NCBI GenBank assembly: GCA_943370285.1
Contig: CALRQJ020000020.1
Location: 1 to 37,412, forward strand
Length of the DNA stretch: 37,412 nucleotides
Source: CALRQJ02 sp943370285
GTDB lineage: Bacteria; Bacteroidota; Bacteroidia; Chitinophagales; Chitinophagaceae
Direction of reading: 5' to 3'
In this document: piece by piece, positions 1-8,074 of the stretch
How positions within the stretch are numbered: the first letter of the stretch is position 1
Layout: each line of letters begins with the position of its first letter
The notes under the pieces: model-generated
Database searches by the model: none
Seen by the model: only the letters and a program-made list of their open reading frames with translations
Told to the model about the DNA's origin: nothing
Translations under genes and position numbers: made by a program

Positions 1-1455
1 ATTATTGGTTACTGCATGTACAAAGCCGGGTAAAATTGACAAGTCAGCTCCCCAAAAATCAATATCAGCAGTAACTACTTTAGCAATTGTATGCTCAGTG
101 TTAGCCTGCCACTGTTCGGCAAACCATGCAGCATTTTCGTCTTGAATAGTATATAAAGTACCATTATATCTTCCTTCATATTCGCCATCGTTGTTTTTAG
201 TTGTTTTCATAAACAGTAAAAAGGCAGCAAAGCCCAAAGCCATCAATTCAGGTACATGATGATGATACTGGTAATGCCGAACAATTAATGGCACATTACG
301 CATTTTCATTTTTAAAGAAAACTGAACAGCAATACTTTTCCATTGATGTTCGATATATGGATTACGAAAACGGTCAAATACACTATTTGCGAATGTTGTT
401 GCCTCATCATAAGTAATATCTTCATTACAAACAGTCGGAGCAATTTCGGATAATGCTAATTGAGCTACAAATTGCGACATATACTTATTTGTCATTGCCA
501 TTTTTACCGTACCAAAACCTGCCAAATTAGCTAACCCACAACTAAAAGTGTGCGTACCATTGAGTAATCGAAGTTTGAGTTCTTTGAATTTTTCAATGCT
601 AGGAGCAATAACAACGCCTTCATCTACTTGAGAAAATGATAAAATTTGTTGCACTCGATGATTGTCAGATTCAATGGCCCACAATCTAAAAGGTTCGGCC
701 ATAATCATTAAGTCATCGGTGTATCCTAATTGTGTTTGTAAATATTTTTCTTCTTTGGCAGGTAGTTTGCCAGGAACAATTCTATCTACCAACGAATTAC
801 AAAATTGATTGGCTGTAGTAAGCCAATGCATGAAGCCTTCTGTTAGTTGATTGAATTGAGAAAGGTCAATAATAATTTGTTTCAATTTTGTTCCATTATC
901 GGTGATTAATTCCGTTGGAACAATGACCATCCCACTTTCTTCACTACCATTAAAAAATGTATACCGCTCTAGTAAAAAAGCTAATAATTTTCCAGGAAAA
1001 GAAATAGGAGCGGTATCGCCAATCGTTTCTTCTACATAAGTAATACCAACCTCTGTTGTATTAGAAATAACAATTTGCATTTCAGGTTGATGAGCACAAG
1101 CAAGAATAGCTTTCCAATTTTCTTTTGCAGACAAAACCCTACTGATAGATGTATTGATAATGTTTTCATCAATTTGACGATCATCAACAATGCCTTTAAC
1201 ACATAAAGTGTATAATCCATCTTGTTCCGTAAAAGCATCTGTGCCACCATGATTGGTAGATTTAACTACAACAACACGACCATTAAAAATGCCTTGGCGA
1301 TTAGCTTTATCAATAAAATAATCGGGTAATCCTCTTAATAAAACACCTGTACCAAATTGTAATACTTTTTCAGGTAATTCGAATAGCGATTGGGCAGGAA
1401 TAGTTAGTCCCGAAACAGGTTTTATATTGGCTATATTTTGTTTAGTCAGTTGCAT
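1..1455 (-). CDS. uxaB: Tagaturonate reductase (altronate oxidoreductase), 3' end beyond the window
   Basis: Reading the minus strand from the ATG at 1455 gives an open frame of 485 codons to the window edge, so the protein is nearly complete for a family of about 480-500 residues. The N-terminal stretch FELPEKVLQFGTGVLLRGLP is the nucleotide-binding start typical of UxaB in the mannitol dehydrogenase superfamily. Further family-like segments are GRVVVVKSTN and LLNGTHTFSCGLANLAGF, the latter near the catalytic domain. UxaB reduces D-tagaturonate to D-altronate with NADH in the cytoplasm, downstream of galacturonate isomerisation. Three ATG codons run in series (1461, 1458, 1455). A GGAG at 1463-1466 sits 7 bases before the last one, which decides the start. 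The gene start overlaps the end of the upstream pectinesterase by 14 bases, so the two are probably cotranscribed and translationally linked. Confidence 0.93.
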   Translation of the reverse strand, partial: MQLTKQNIANIKPVSGLTIPAQSLFELPEKVLQFGTGVLLRGLPDYFIDKANRQGIFNGRVVVVKSTNHGGTDAFTEQDGLYTLCVKGIVDDRQIDENIINTSISRVLSAKENWKAILACAHQPEMQIVISNTTEVGITYVEETIGDTAPISFPGKLLAFLLERYTFFNGSEESGMVIVPTELITDNGTKLKQIIIDLSQFNQLTEGFMHWLTTANQFCNSLVDRIVPGKLPAKEEKYLQTQLGYTDDLMIMAEPFRLWAIESDNHRVQQILSFSQVDEGVVIAPSIEKFKELKLRLLNGTHTFSCGLANLAGFGTVKMAMTNKYMSQFVAQLALSEIAPTVCNEDITYDEATTFANSVFDRFRNPYIEHQWKSIAVQFSLKMKMRNVPLIVRHYQYHHHVPELMALGFAAFLLFMKTTKNNDGEYEGRYNGTLYTIQDENAAWFAEQWQANTEHTIAKVVTADIDFWGADLSILPGFVHAVTNN

Positions 1456-2500
1456 CATCATTCTCCTTTTCGGGATTCCATATATTATTGAAAGCCCATT
1501 GAACATTTATTTCTTTTGCTTGTATAGTTGATGGGAGATTATTGTTGTACCAAGTAAAATCTTTTCCACCTTCTCTTTTACAATTGTAATAATATATACG
1601 GTCTCCCCATTGAATAACATTATTGGTTTTTACCAAATAAATAGGAGCATCTTTCATATTTGCAGCGAAAACACAATTGATTAAAAAAAATTGTGCATCT
1701 CTATGATAACGACCCAACATAAACCCATCATACCCTTTGAATGTACAATTCACTAATACGGTTTTGGAATCTTTAAACTTTGAACCATCATGCCAAATGG
1801 CCGCCGGTCCCGTATGGGCAATGAACTCACAATTCTCTGCCCAAGCCCAACCACGGGGACAATAAAAATCTACACCACCTTCTATTGTACAATTGTTAAA
1901 ATACCACAACCCATTCTCAACATCCCAAGGGCTAACAGTATCACCACCAAATGCTTTAAAATGACAGTTGATAGCTTTTAATCTTGTTGCACCATTCATA
2001 GTTCTTAATGCCATTTGATGACCATCTTTCCGCAACTTTTTATTTTTATTGGCTGAAGTATCTGTGGCACACCAAATGGTTTGTTCGAAATAATCAAACC
2101 CAAAACTGTTGACAATAGTCAACTGTTTTAAAGTAATGTCTTTTGCACTTACATTCATCGTTGCTACGCCCCAATCATCAGGGTGCTCACAGCGCCAAGC
2201 ATCTCTAGCAATTGCTTGAGTAATAATTGTGTTAGCCCTGTCCTCTCCTTCTAAAACCACATTTGATTTTTCTAAAAATAGCTTTTCATTATATATACCT
2301 TTCTTAATAAATATAAGGCTAAGTCGTGCCGATGAATCTGACAAACTATTTAATGCAGTTTGAATGGTTAAAAAATCTCCACTACCATCTTTTGCTACAA
2401 TTATTTTCTTTGGTGATACAGTATTGCCATGAACTGGTATTTGCAGGAGCAACAAGCCCATGCAAATACATACCATTAATTGTGCAATACGTTTATACAT
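1442..2500 (-). CDS. Divergent CE8 pectinesterase-family protein
   Basis: A secreted right-handed beta-helix protein of 352 residues when started at the ATG at 2500. That start gives a signal peptide (MYKRIAQLMVCICMGLLLLQ) and overlaps the GH105 stop codon by one base (TAATG). The N-terminal IIVAKDGSGDFLTIQTAL and KKGIYNEK motifs are those of CE8 pectin methylesterases. The active-site motifs are recognisable but altered: HQMAL (Q162) for QAVAL, GGDTV (D187) for QDTL, VDFYCPRG (D211) for DFIFG, and MLGRYHR (R264) for LGRPW. Both aspartates and the arginine are kept, the glutamine of QDTL is replaced by glycine, and the tryptophan after LGR is lost. It may therefore act on a different ester or a short oligomer. 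It lies between GH105 and uxaB, consistent with a late periplasmic step. Confidence 0.87.
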   Translation of the reverse strand: MYKRIAQLMVCICMGLLLLQIPVHGNTVSPKKIIVAKDGSGDFLTIQTALNSLSDSSARLSLIFIKKGIYNEKLFLEKSNVVLEGEDRANTIITQAIARDAWRCEHPDDWGVATMNVSAKDITLKQLTIVNSFGFDYFEQTIWCATDTSANKNKKLRKDGHQMALRTMNGATRLKAINCHFKAFGGDTVSPWDVENGLWYFNNCTIEGGVDFYCPRGWAWAENCEFIAHTGPAAIWHDGSKFKDSKTVLVNCTFKGYDGFMLGRYHRDAQFFLINCVFAANMKDAPIYLVKTNNVIQWGDRIYYYNCKREGGKDFTWYNNNLPSTIQAKEINVQWAFNNIWNPEKENDDATD

Positions 2501-4404
2501 TATTTGATTCTTGCTTGTTGTAAGAGCCACTTTACCAAATCTTCTGCCGCTTTATAATTCTCATACTTTGCTGGCAATTTTCTACCATCAATATATTCAT
2601 TATAAAACCAAGGGTCACCAATAGCATATACCGTTCCTTTACCAACTTTTGAAACTGACATGATTACTTCGCCATTTTCACTGTACACACTTGTTGCCGG
2701 TTTTTTAATGTTTTGCGTACACAGTTGTTTGATGAAAACCGTTTTTGCTGTTTTGAAAATTGGATGCTTGGCAGTAATAGGCAAAGCACCTTGTTCAAAC
2801 TGGTTATCAATAACATCGTGACGCATATTTTCATTCCATTGAATACCAAACTTGGCAGCCAATTCATTATAATGCTTGAATTCTACATTATTACTATCAT
2901 TTGCCATCATTACTAAAACACCGCCATTTTTTACATAATTGTACAAAGCAGTAACATGTTTAGGTTCAATGTAATTAGGTGTTTTGTTTTCTTTTGGCCA
3001 ATCTGGATCGATTAAAAAATAAACACTAGCGCTTTTAAGATTAGCGGTTGTAGGAGCATCATCTAACAAAGTTGTTGTTGCGCCATGCTTTTGAAACAAG
3101 TGGCTAACAAAAGAAAATCCGCCATTATCTTTTTCATCCCATTTGTAATGAAAGACCACCTTTTTACCAAAGGCATCAACTTTGGTTTCTCGGTTAAAGT
3201 AATTATCCATTACGATAGTTCTACCCTTGCCAAGCCCTTGTGTGGGCAATATTTCCATTTCATTACTGGCTAATAAAAAAGCACCCATACCTTTTGGATC
3301 ATTTACAATTACCGGCTCACTCATATAATAGTCAAAGCTGCCATCTCTATAAGGTTTGCCACCCAATCCCGAAACTTTTACAGTGCCGTGTAAATTGGTT
3401 TGACCATTTTCAATTTTAATAAACTGTTGTTGAATACCGGCATATCCTTTTTTAGCAATTGCGACTTTAGCAACAGGTAGATAGCCTAATCTTACACCTT
3501 TGGCAACGGCATATACAAATTGACTGCTAGCTGATGCTTCAAAATAATTTTTTTCTTTTCCGGGGCCATCATAGTGCAAGATGTCATACCAAAGCCCCGT
3601 TTTTTTATCTTGTTGCTTTTCTATAGCTGTAACTAAACGATTTAAAATAGCTGTCAAATCTTTTCGCTTTGGATGATTAGCCGGAAAATAATCTAACGCA
3701 TCTACCAATGCGGTGGCATACCAACCCATTGCTCTTGCCCAAAACAAAGGCGAACAACCGGTTGTAGGATTAGACCATTTCATTTCCCTACTTTCGTCCC
3801 AAGCATGGTAGAGCAGACCGGTTTTGCTATCTCTAGTATGTTGTTCCATCCAAATAAATTGGTTGGCAATATCATCGAATGCGGCATCCTCTTGGGCTAA
3901 CATAGCATACTCTGCATAAAAGGGTTGACCCATGTATAAACCATCTAACCACATCTGATTGGGATAAATTTTTTTATGCCAAAAGCCACCTTCTTTGGTT
4001 CGAGGATGAGTCTCCAATTGTTGTCTCAACAATTTGGCGGCTTTTAAATATTTCTCTTTTAAAGTAACCCTGTAGAGCAATAACAACAGTTTACCGTTGT
4101 TAATGTGGTCGATATTATATTCGTCGGGTTTATAGGTTTTGATGGTTCCATCATCTTTAACAAAGTAATCCATCTGCCGTTGGATGTATTGGAAATATTG
4201 TACATCTCCCGTATTCAGCCAAATGCCTTCAAAGCCTTTTAAGATTACTCCCATGTCATATGTCCATTTAGCCGGCTTGCCGTCTAATGCAAAGGAATCC
4301 TTCCAAGTTTGCATTACCGTGTTGGCCATCCTTTCACTGAGCCTTTGTTGGGCTTGCAATTGTGTTGTTGCTATAATGAAAAATATGAAGAGTATTCTTT
4401 TCAT
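2500..4404 (-). CDS. GH105 unsaturated (rhamno)galacturonyl hydrolase with extra C-terminal DUF4350-like domain
   Basis: 634 residues with a signal peptide ending near AQ at 19-20. Residues ~30-390 form a GH88/GH105 catalytic domain. The motif QMWLDGLYMGQPF contains the catalytic aspartate D154 (equivalent to the aspartate of YteR), and PLFWARAMGWYATALVDALD and EASASSQFVYAVAKGVRLGYL are classic family segments. GH105 enzymes hydrate and remove the 4,5-unsaturated galacturonyl residue left by pectin lyases, yielding a keto-uronate. Residues ~395-634 form a separate domain resembling the glutamine-amidotransferase-like DUF4350 fold (KSASVYFLIDPDWP, YNYVKNGGVLVMMAND, GKGTVYAIGDPWFYNEYIDG). The role of this domain is unknown. 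The gene lies 14 bases downstream of GH28 and is coupled by TAATG to the next gene, so all are likely one transcript. A periplasmic location is inferred from the signal peptide. Confidence 0.93.
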   Translation of the reverse strand: MKRILFIFFIIATTQLQAQQRLSERMANTVMQTWKDSFALDGKPAKWTYDMGVILKGFEGIWLNTGDVQYFQYIQRQMDYFVKDDGTIKTYKPDEYNIDHINNGKLLLLLYRVTLKEKYLKAAKLLRQQLETHPRTKEGGFWHKKIYPNQMWLDGLYMGQPFYAEYAMLAQEDAAFDDIANQFIWMEQHTRDSKTGLLYHAWDESREMKWSNPTTGCSPLFWARAMGWYATALVDALDYFPANHPKRKDLTAILNRLVTAIEKQQDKKTGLWYDILHYDGPGKEKNYFEASASSQFVYAVAKGVRLGYLPVAKVAIAKKGYAGIQQQFIKIENGQTNLHGTVKVSGLGGKPYRDGSFDYYMSEPVIVNDPKGMGAFLLASNEMEILPTQGLGKGRTIVMDNYFNRETKVDAFGKKVVFHYKWDEKDNGGFSFVSHLFQKHGATTTLLDDAPTTANLKSASVYFLIDPDWPKENKTPNYIEPKHVTALYNYVKNGGVLVMMANDSNNVEFKHYNELAAKFGIQWNENMRHDVIDNQFEQGALPITAKHPIFKTAKTVFIKQLCTQNIKKPATSVYSENGEVIMSVSKVGKGTVYAIGDPWFYNEYIDGRKLPAKYENYKAAEDLVKWLLQQARIK

Positions 4405-4418
4405 AAATGCAAATTCAT

Positions 4419-6065
4419 TTAATCTTTAGCTGGTAAAATGGTTAATGATTCTGTAGTTGCACCTAATTCATACATTACAGCTTGAGTTGTATTTGTAATA
4501 TTGGTTTTTTTTACTGCTATGGCCTTGCTTCTTTCGCCGCTTACTCTAAAAAGCAATGCTGCTCCTGATTTATATTTGATTTGATCAAATACCAAATTAT
4601 CGCTGTGAACGATATCAATTACCGGATTGGTTGCTTCGCTGAGTATGGTAATATTTTTAAAACTGATATTACTTGCTTCTTGAACATCAATTCCCTTGTT
4701 GGCCTGTAGTACCATATTTTCCAGTACAATGTTTTTTACATGCATTTCGGGAATACCACGTACAAAAATTCCTTTCTCAGCACCATTGCAATATACATTG
4801 CTGATGTAAAAGTTTTTAAAAACCGGAGTTGTTTCGTCTACAGGTTTAAATTCAACTTTAGGCAATTCCCTTTTTTCTCCTGCTAAAGGAATAGGATCTT
4901 TAGCCGCATAATACATATCGAATAAAATGGCTTCACCGGGAATATCTTTCATATAGATATCTTTAATGTAAATATCTTCTACTACCCCACCTCTACCACG
5001 GGTAGTTTTAAATCTAAGTCCAATATCAGTGCCGATGAACGTACAATTGCTCACATGAATATTTCTAGCTCCACCGCTCATTTCACTACCAATTACAAAA
5101 CCACCATGCGATGCATACACAGTACAACCACGAATAATAACATTCTCAGTGGGCATAGCTCTTTTTCTACCTGCTGCATCACGACCACTTTTCATACACA
5201 ACGCATCATCACCAACATCAAATATGGAGTTTTCAATCAATACATTTTTGCAACTTTCTACATCAATGCCATCGCCATTTTGGGCATACCAAGGATTTTT
5301 GACAGTAATATTTCTTACAGTGATATTCTCACTCATTAAAGGATGTAAACACCAAGCAGCAGAGTTTTGAAAAGTTACGCCTTCTAATAATATATTTTTA
5401 CAACTCGTCAATAATACCATATTAGGCCGTAAGAAATCTTTAATACTATTGTAGAAAGCCGCATCTTTATCAGGAGCTATAACGCCGGGATTATTTAACC
5501 CTGCTCCTTTCAATGATTGCTCAGAAGGATACCATGTTTTTTTATCTGCACTTAATACACCGCCACTGCTCACCAATTTTTTCCACTGCGACTCGTTCAA
5601 TTTATCTTTTTTAACCATACGCCAAGCATCACCATTGCCATCGATAATGCCTTCACCTGTTATAGCAATATTGATAGCATTCGTGGCAGATATCGGTGAT
5701 TGATTACGCATTTGCGGCAAACCTTCCCAATTTGCTTCAATCAATGGGTATTGATTAAAATCTTTTGTAAACAGCAAAGTAGCGCCTGTAGCCAAGTGTA
5801 AATTGATATTGTTCTTTAATACGATTGGCCCTGTAAGCCACAAGCCGGTAGGAACAAGTACAACACCGCCGCCTTTCTTAGACAAATTTGCAATGGCAGT
5901 ATTTATAGCTATTGTGTTCAACGAATGTCCATCAGGTACTGCACCTAATTTTACAATAGACAAAGTGTCTTTCTTAAATTTAGGTGAGTAAAAAATAGGC
6001 AATTTCTTGTGTTGAGCTAGAAGCAAAACAGGAAATGCAAACAATAAGAATAATAACTTTTTCAT
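4419..6065 (-). CDS. GH28 polygalacturonase family glycoside hydrolase
   Basis: 548 residues from the ATG at 6065, which gives the signal peptide MKKLLFLLFAFPVLLLAQ; an upstream in-frame TTG at 6071 is less likely. The protein is a parallel beta-helix with the full GH28 active site: NGDGID (D265), GDDALCMKSG (D286, D287), SHGG (H320) and RFK (R351, K353). The spacing D265 to D286 (21) equals that of characterised polygalacturonases. The PDGHSLNTIAINTAI segment near residue 45 is the usual GH28 N-terminus. It hydrolyses alpha-1,4 galacturonosyl linkages in homogalacturonan or rhamnogalacturonan; exo action on imported oligomers is inferred from the probable periplasmic location. It begins a second transcription unit: the 155-bp gap upstream holds a double LacI-type operator at 6157-6184. 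GH105, CE8 and uxaB follow closely. Confidence 0.94.
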   Translation of the reverse strand: MKKLLFLLFAFPVLLLAQHKKLPIFYSPKFKKDTLSIVKLGAVPDGHSLNTIAINTAIANLSKKGGGVVLVPTGLWLTGPIVLKNNINLHLATGATLLFTKDFNQYPLIEANWEGLPQMRNQSPISATNAINIAITGEGIIDGNGDAWRMVKKDKLNESQWKKLVSSGGVLSADKKTWYPSEQSLKGAGLNNPGVIAPDKDAAFYNSIKDFLRPNMVLLTSCKNILLEGVTFQNSAAWCLHPLMSENITVRNITVKNPWYAQNGDGIDVESCKNVLIENSIFDVGDDALCMKSGRDAAGRKRAMPTENVIIRGCTVYASHGGFVIGSEMSGGARNIHVSNCTFIGTDIGLRFKTTRGRGGVVEDIYIKDIYMKDIPGEAILFDMYYAAKDPIPLAGEKRELPKVEFKPVDETTPVFKNFYISNVYCNGAEKGIFVRGIPEMHVKNIVLENMVLQANKGIDVQEASNISFKNITILSEATNPVIDIVHSDNLVFDQIKYKSGAALLFRVSGERSKAIAVKKTNITNTTQAVMYELGATTESLTILPAKD

Positions 6066-6156
6066 TGGCAATTTTTAACCCCACTATACACAGGTTTTCG
6101 CCTTACAATGCTACTCCCATATTGGCTGTTTATCAACGTTCTGTGGGTTTTTATTT

Positions 6157-6184
6157 ACGCAATCGTTACCGAAAACGGTTGCAT
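6157..6184 (+). promoter_or_regulatory. Double LacI-type operator upstream of GH28 (sites A and A')
   Basis: Site A, ACGCAATCGTTACCGA, is at 6157-6172 on the plus strand. Site A', ATGCAACCGTTTTCGG, is at 6169-6184 on the minus strand. They overlap by four bases, their centres are 12 bp apart (about one helical turn), and together they form a 28-bp imperfect palindrome. Site A shares TATTTACGCAA and its core with the susC operator. Its centre is about 99 bp upstream of the GH28 ATG. Binding by the LacI protein encoded at 25609 is inferred from motif repetition. Confidence 0.72.
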
Positions 6185-6220
6185 AAATTTTCCTGTATTG
6201 ACGGGTATTGTAGGTTATAT

Positions 6221-6649
6221 TTAAGAGGTTTTTACAGCCTGTCGGGCAAGCAATTTCCATTCACCATTTGCTTTGTGCCAAACTAGCAATACCTTAAGGG
6301 TTACTTCACCGGGTTTCCCGTTATCATTAGTTGTTGCTTTTAGTACATGACGCACTATGGCAGTATGCTTGGTAACGGTTATAGTTTGCTGGCTAAGATT
6401 GAGGGTTACAAAATCTGATTGACCGCTAGTGATTTTTTCTACAAACATTTTTTTGTCATCTATTGCACCGCTACTATGCCCATAACTCAAATTATCGTCG
6501 GTCAATTGTGTAAGCATAGCCGCATCCGCATCTATCATAGCCTTTCTAAACTGTTCTACTTTTTTTGTTACAGCTTTATCTGCTTTGCGTTGAGCGTTAA
6601 CTACTACAACAGTCAACAGAAAGGTAATTACAATGAGTATTTTCTTCAT
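6221..6649 (-). CDS. Secreted DUF4440 / NTF2-like (SnoaL-type) protein
   Basis: 142 residues with a clear signal peptide (MKKILIVITFLLTVVVVNAQ). The mature part fits the cone-shaped NTF2-like DUF4440 family: an N-terminal helix (VEQFRKAMIDADAAMLTQLT) followed by DDNLSYGHSSGAIDDKKMFV and a C-terminal sheet (TLKVLLVWHKANGEWKLLAR). Members often sit beside sugar-degrading enzymes as putative isomerases or binding proteins, and no reaction can be assigned from the sequence. It lies 10 bases after the Gfo/Idh/MocA gene and is the last gene of the upstream transcription unit. The next gene downstream has its own operator. Confidence 0.85.
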   Translation of the reverse strand: MKKILIVITFLLTVVVVNAQRKADKAVTKKVEQFRKAMIDADAAMLTQLTDDNLSYGHSSGAIDDKKMFVEKITSGQSDFVTLNLSQQTITVTKHTAIVRHVLKATTNDNGKPGEVTLKVLLVWHKANGEWKLLARQAVKTS

Positions 6650-6659
6650 AATGTTATAT

Positions 6660-8054
6660 TTAATGCCTCTTTGCCATTGGCATCAGGTCGGTTAATTCAC
6701 TAATTTTTACAGGTCTTTTCAATGCTATGCTTTTTCGAGCCGCAATGCCAATCAAAATAGACATTGCACCATCTCTTGTACCAGCCATTACATGATACGG
6801 ATTATCATTTGTATCTACAAAAATTCTTCTTTGCATTCTTATATCTCCACCACCATGCCCACCTTTAATTTTTGGTGTGGTATAAATTTCATAATTCGTT
6901 TCGAAATTGTCCATTACCATAATTTCTCTAAACTCTCCAGGCACTGCATCATCTGCATGGCTCATTTCTAGAGCATGTCTATTTGCTTGATCATCGGCCG
7001 TTTTTTGTAAGTACGGAATATCTTCCCAACTTTCCATTCTGCCTGTAGTGCCGTTAAAAGCAATCTGCCAACCTTCGTATGGCGAATAAGTAGTTAGCGA
7101 ATAATTAACGGTTACCCCATTGGCATATAAAATTTGTGCTGACATCTTATCCCAAATATCTATCTCGTTTCGCCATACACATCCGTCTCTAAAATAACCA
7201 TCGTATTGTTCATTTTTAACATACAAATTGGTAAGCCTTTCATCTTTGGTTATGTCCCAATAAAATTTGCAATTGGTTTTATGCTCACAACTTCTGCAGG
7301 TGGTGCCTCTAAACGAATTGTTTTTTCCATAATGATCCAAAGCTCCGTAAGCACTCACTTCTACCGGTTCTGAATTAAGCCACCAATTCAATAAATCGAA
7401 ATGATGGGTAGCTTTATGTATCCATAACGATCCACCTTTGGCTACAAAACCATGCCACCTGCGAAAATAATCTGCCCCATGGTATACATTAAGGTACCAA
7501 TTAAAATCAACCGAAGTAATTTTTCCTACTCGCTGTTTGGCTAATAATTCTTTTATGTGCATGGCGTGAACACTATGCCGATAATTAAATGCCACAATTA
7601 CTTTTCTGCCGGTTCTTATTTCTGCATCCAGAATATTTTTGCATTTTACTTCGTCTGTTGTCATTGGTTTTTCGGTGATAACATCACAGCCCATTTCCAA
7701 CGCCATAATTATTTGTTGGTCGTGTGCTGCATCAACTGTAGTCACAATCAAATAATCGGGCTTTGTTTCACCAAGCATTTTTTTTAAATCGGTAAACGTA
7801 GGGCAGCTCACCTTCATAGCTTGCTTGGCATAAGCCACTCTGCCGGGATTAATATCGCAAAGCCCTACAAATTCTATCACTTCTTTAAACGAATTAGCCA
7901 AGTTAACACCCCAAAAACCTGAACCTCTATGACCGGTGCCTACTAGTGCAATTCTGATTATTTTACCAGACGATAATGCAAAAGACTGAAAGGGTTGAAG
8001 CATAAAAGCAGCACCAGTTGCAGCAGTATATCCTAAGAATTTTCTACGTTCCAT
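6660..8054 (-). CDS. Tat-exported Gfo/Idh/MocA-family oxidoreductase
   Basis: 464 residues. The N-terminus MERRKFLGYTAATGAAF is a twin-arginine signal, pointing to export of a folded, cofactor-loaded enzyme. Next comes a Rossmann dinucleotide-binding motif (IRIALVGTGHRG, residues ~34-45) and the family signature DVITEKPMTTDEVKCKNIL (EKP, with the lysine expected at the active site). A cysteine-rich insert (TCRSCEHKTNCKF, near 255-270) may bind a metal. The C-terminus carries the conserved GGHGGGD segment. Relatives act on sugars, inositols or, in the GH109 group, glycosides with bound NAD; the substrate here is unknown. Position between GH43 and DUF4440 suggests a role in processing a pectin side-chain sugar, which is only a contextual inference. 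Confidence 0.9.
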   Translation of the reverse strand: MERRKFLGYTAATGAAFMLQPFQSFALSSGKIIRIALVGTGHRGSGFWGVNLANSFKEVIEFVGLCDINPGRVAYAKQAMKVSCPTFTDLKKMLGETKPDYLIVTTVDAAHDQQIIMALEMGCDVITEKPMTTDEVKCKNILDAEIRTGRKVIVAFNYRHSVHAMHIKELLAKQRVGKITSVDFNWYLNVYHGADYFRRWHGFVAKGGSLWIHKATHHFDLLNWWLNSEPVEVSAYGALDHYGKNNSFRGTTCRSCEHKTNCKFYWDITKDERLTNLYVKNEQYDGYFRDGCVWRNEIDIWDKMSAQILYANGVTVNYSLTTYSPYEGWQIAFNGTTGRMESWEDIPYLQKTADDQANRHALEMSHADDAVPGEFREIMVMDNFETNYEIYTTPKIKGGHGGGDIRMQRRIFVDTNDNPYHVMAGTRDGAMSILIGIAARKSIALKRPVKISELTDLMPMAKRH

Positions 8055-8074
8055 TATTGAATAGATTTTAGATA

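Noticed and set aside
1032..1250. 72-residue minus-strand frame as a separate gene
   Set aside because: It lies inside the continuous UxaB frame on the same strand but in another phase and has no protein-like features of its own.
6066..6071. Upstream TTG start for the GH28 gene
   Set aside because: The ATG six bases later gives a normal signal peptide start (MKK); the same reasoning rejects TTG starts at 18728 and 36790 and GTG at 25561.
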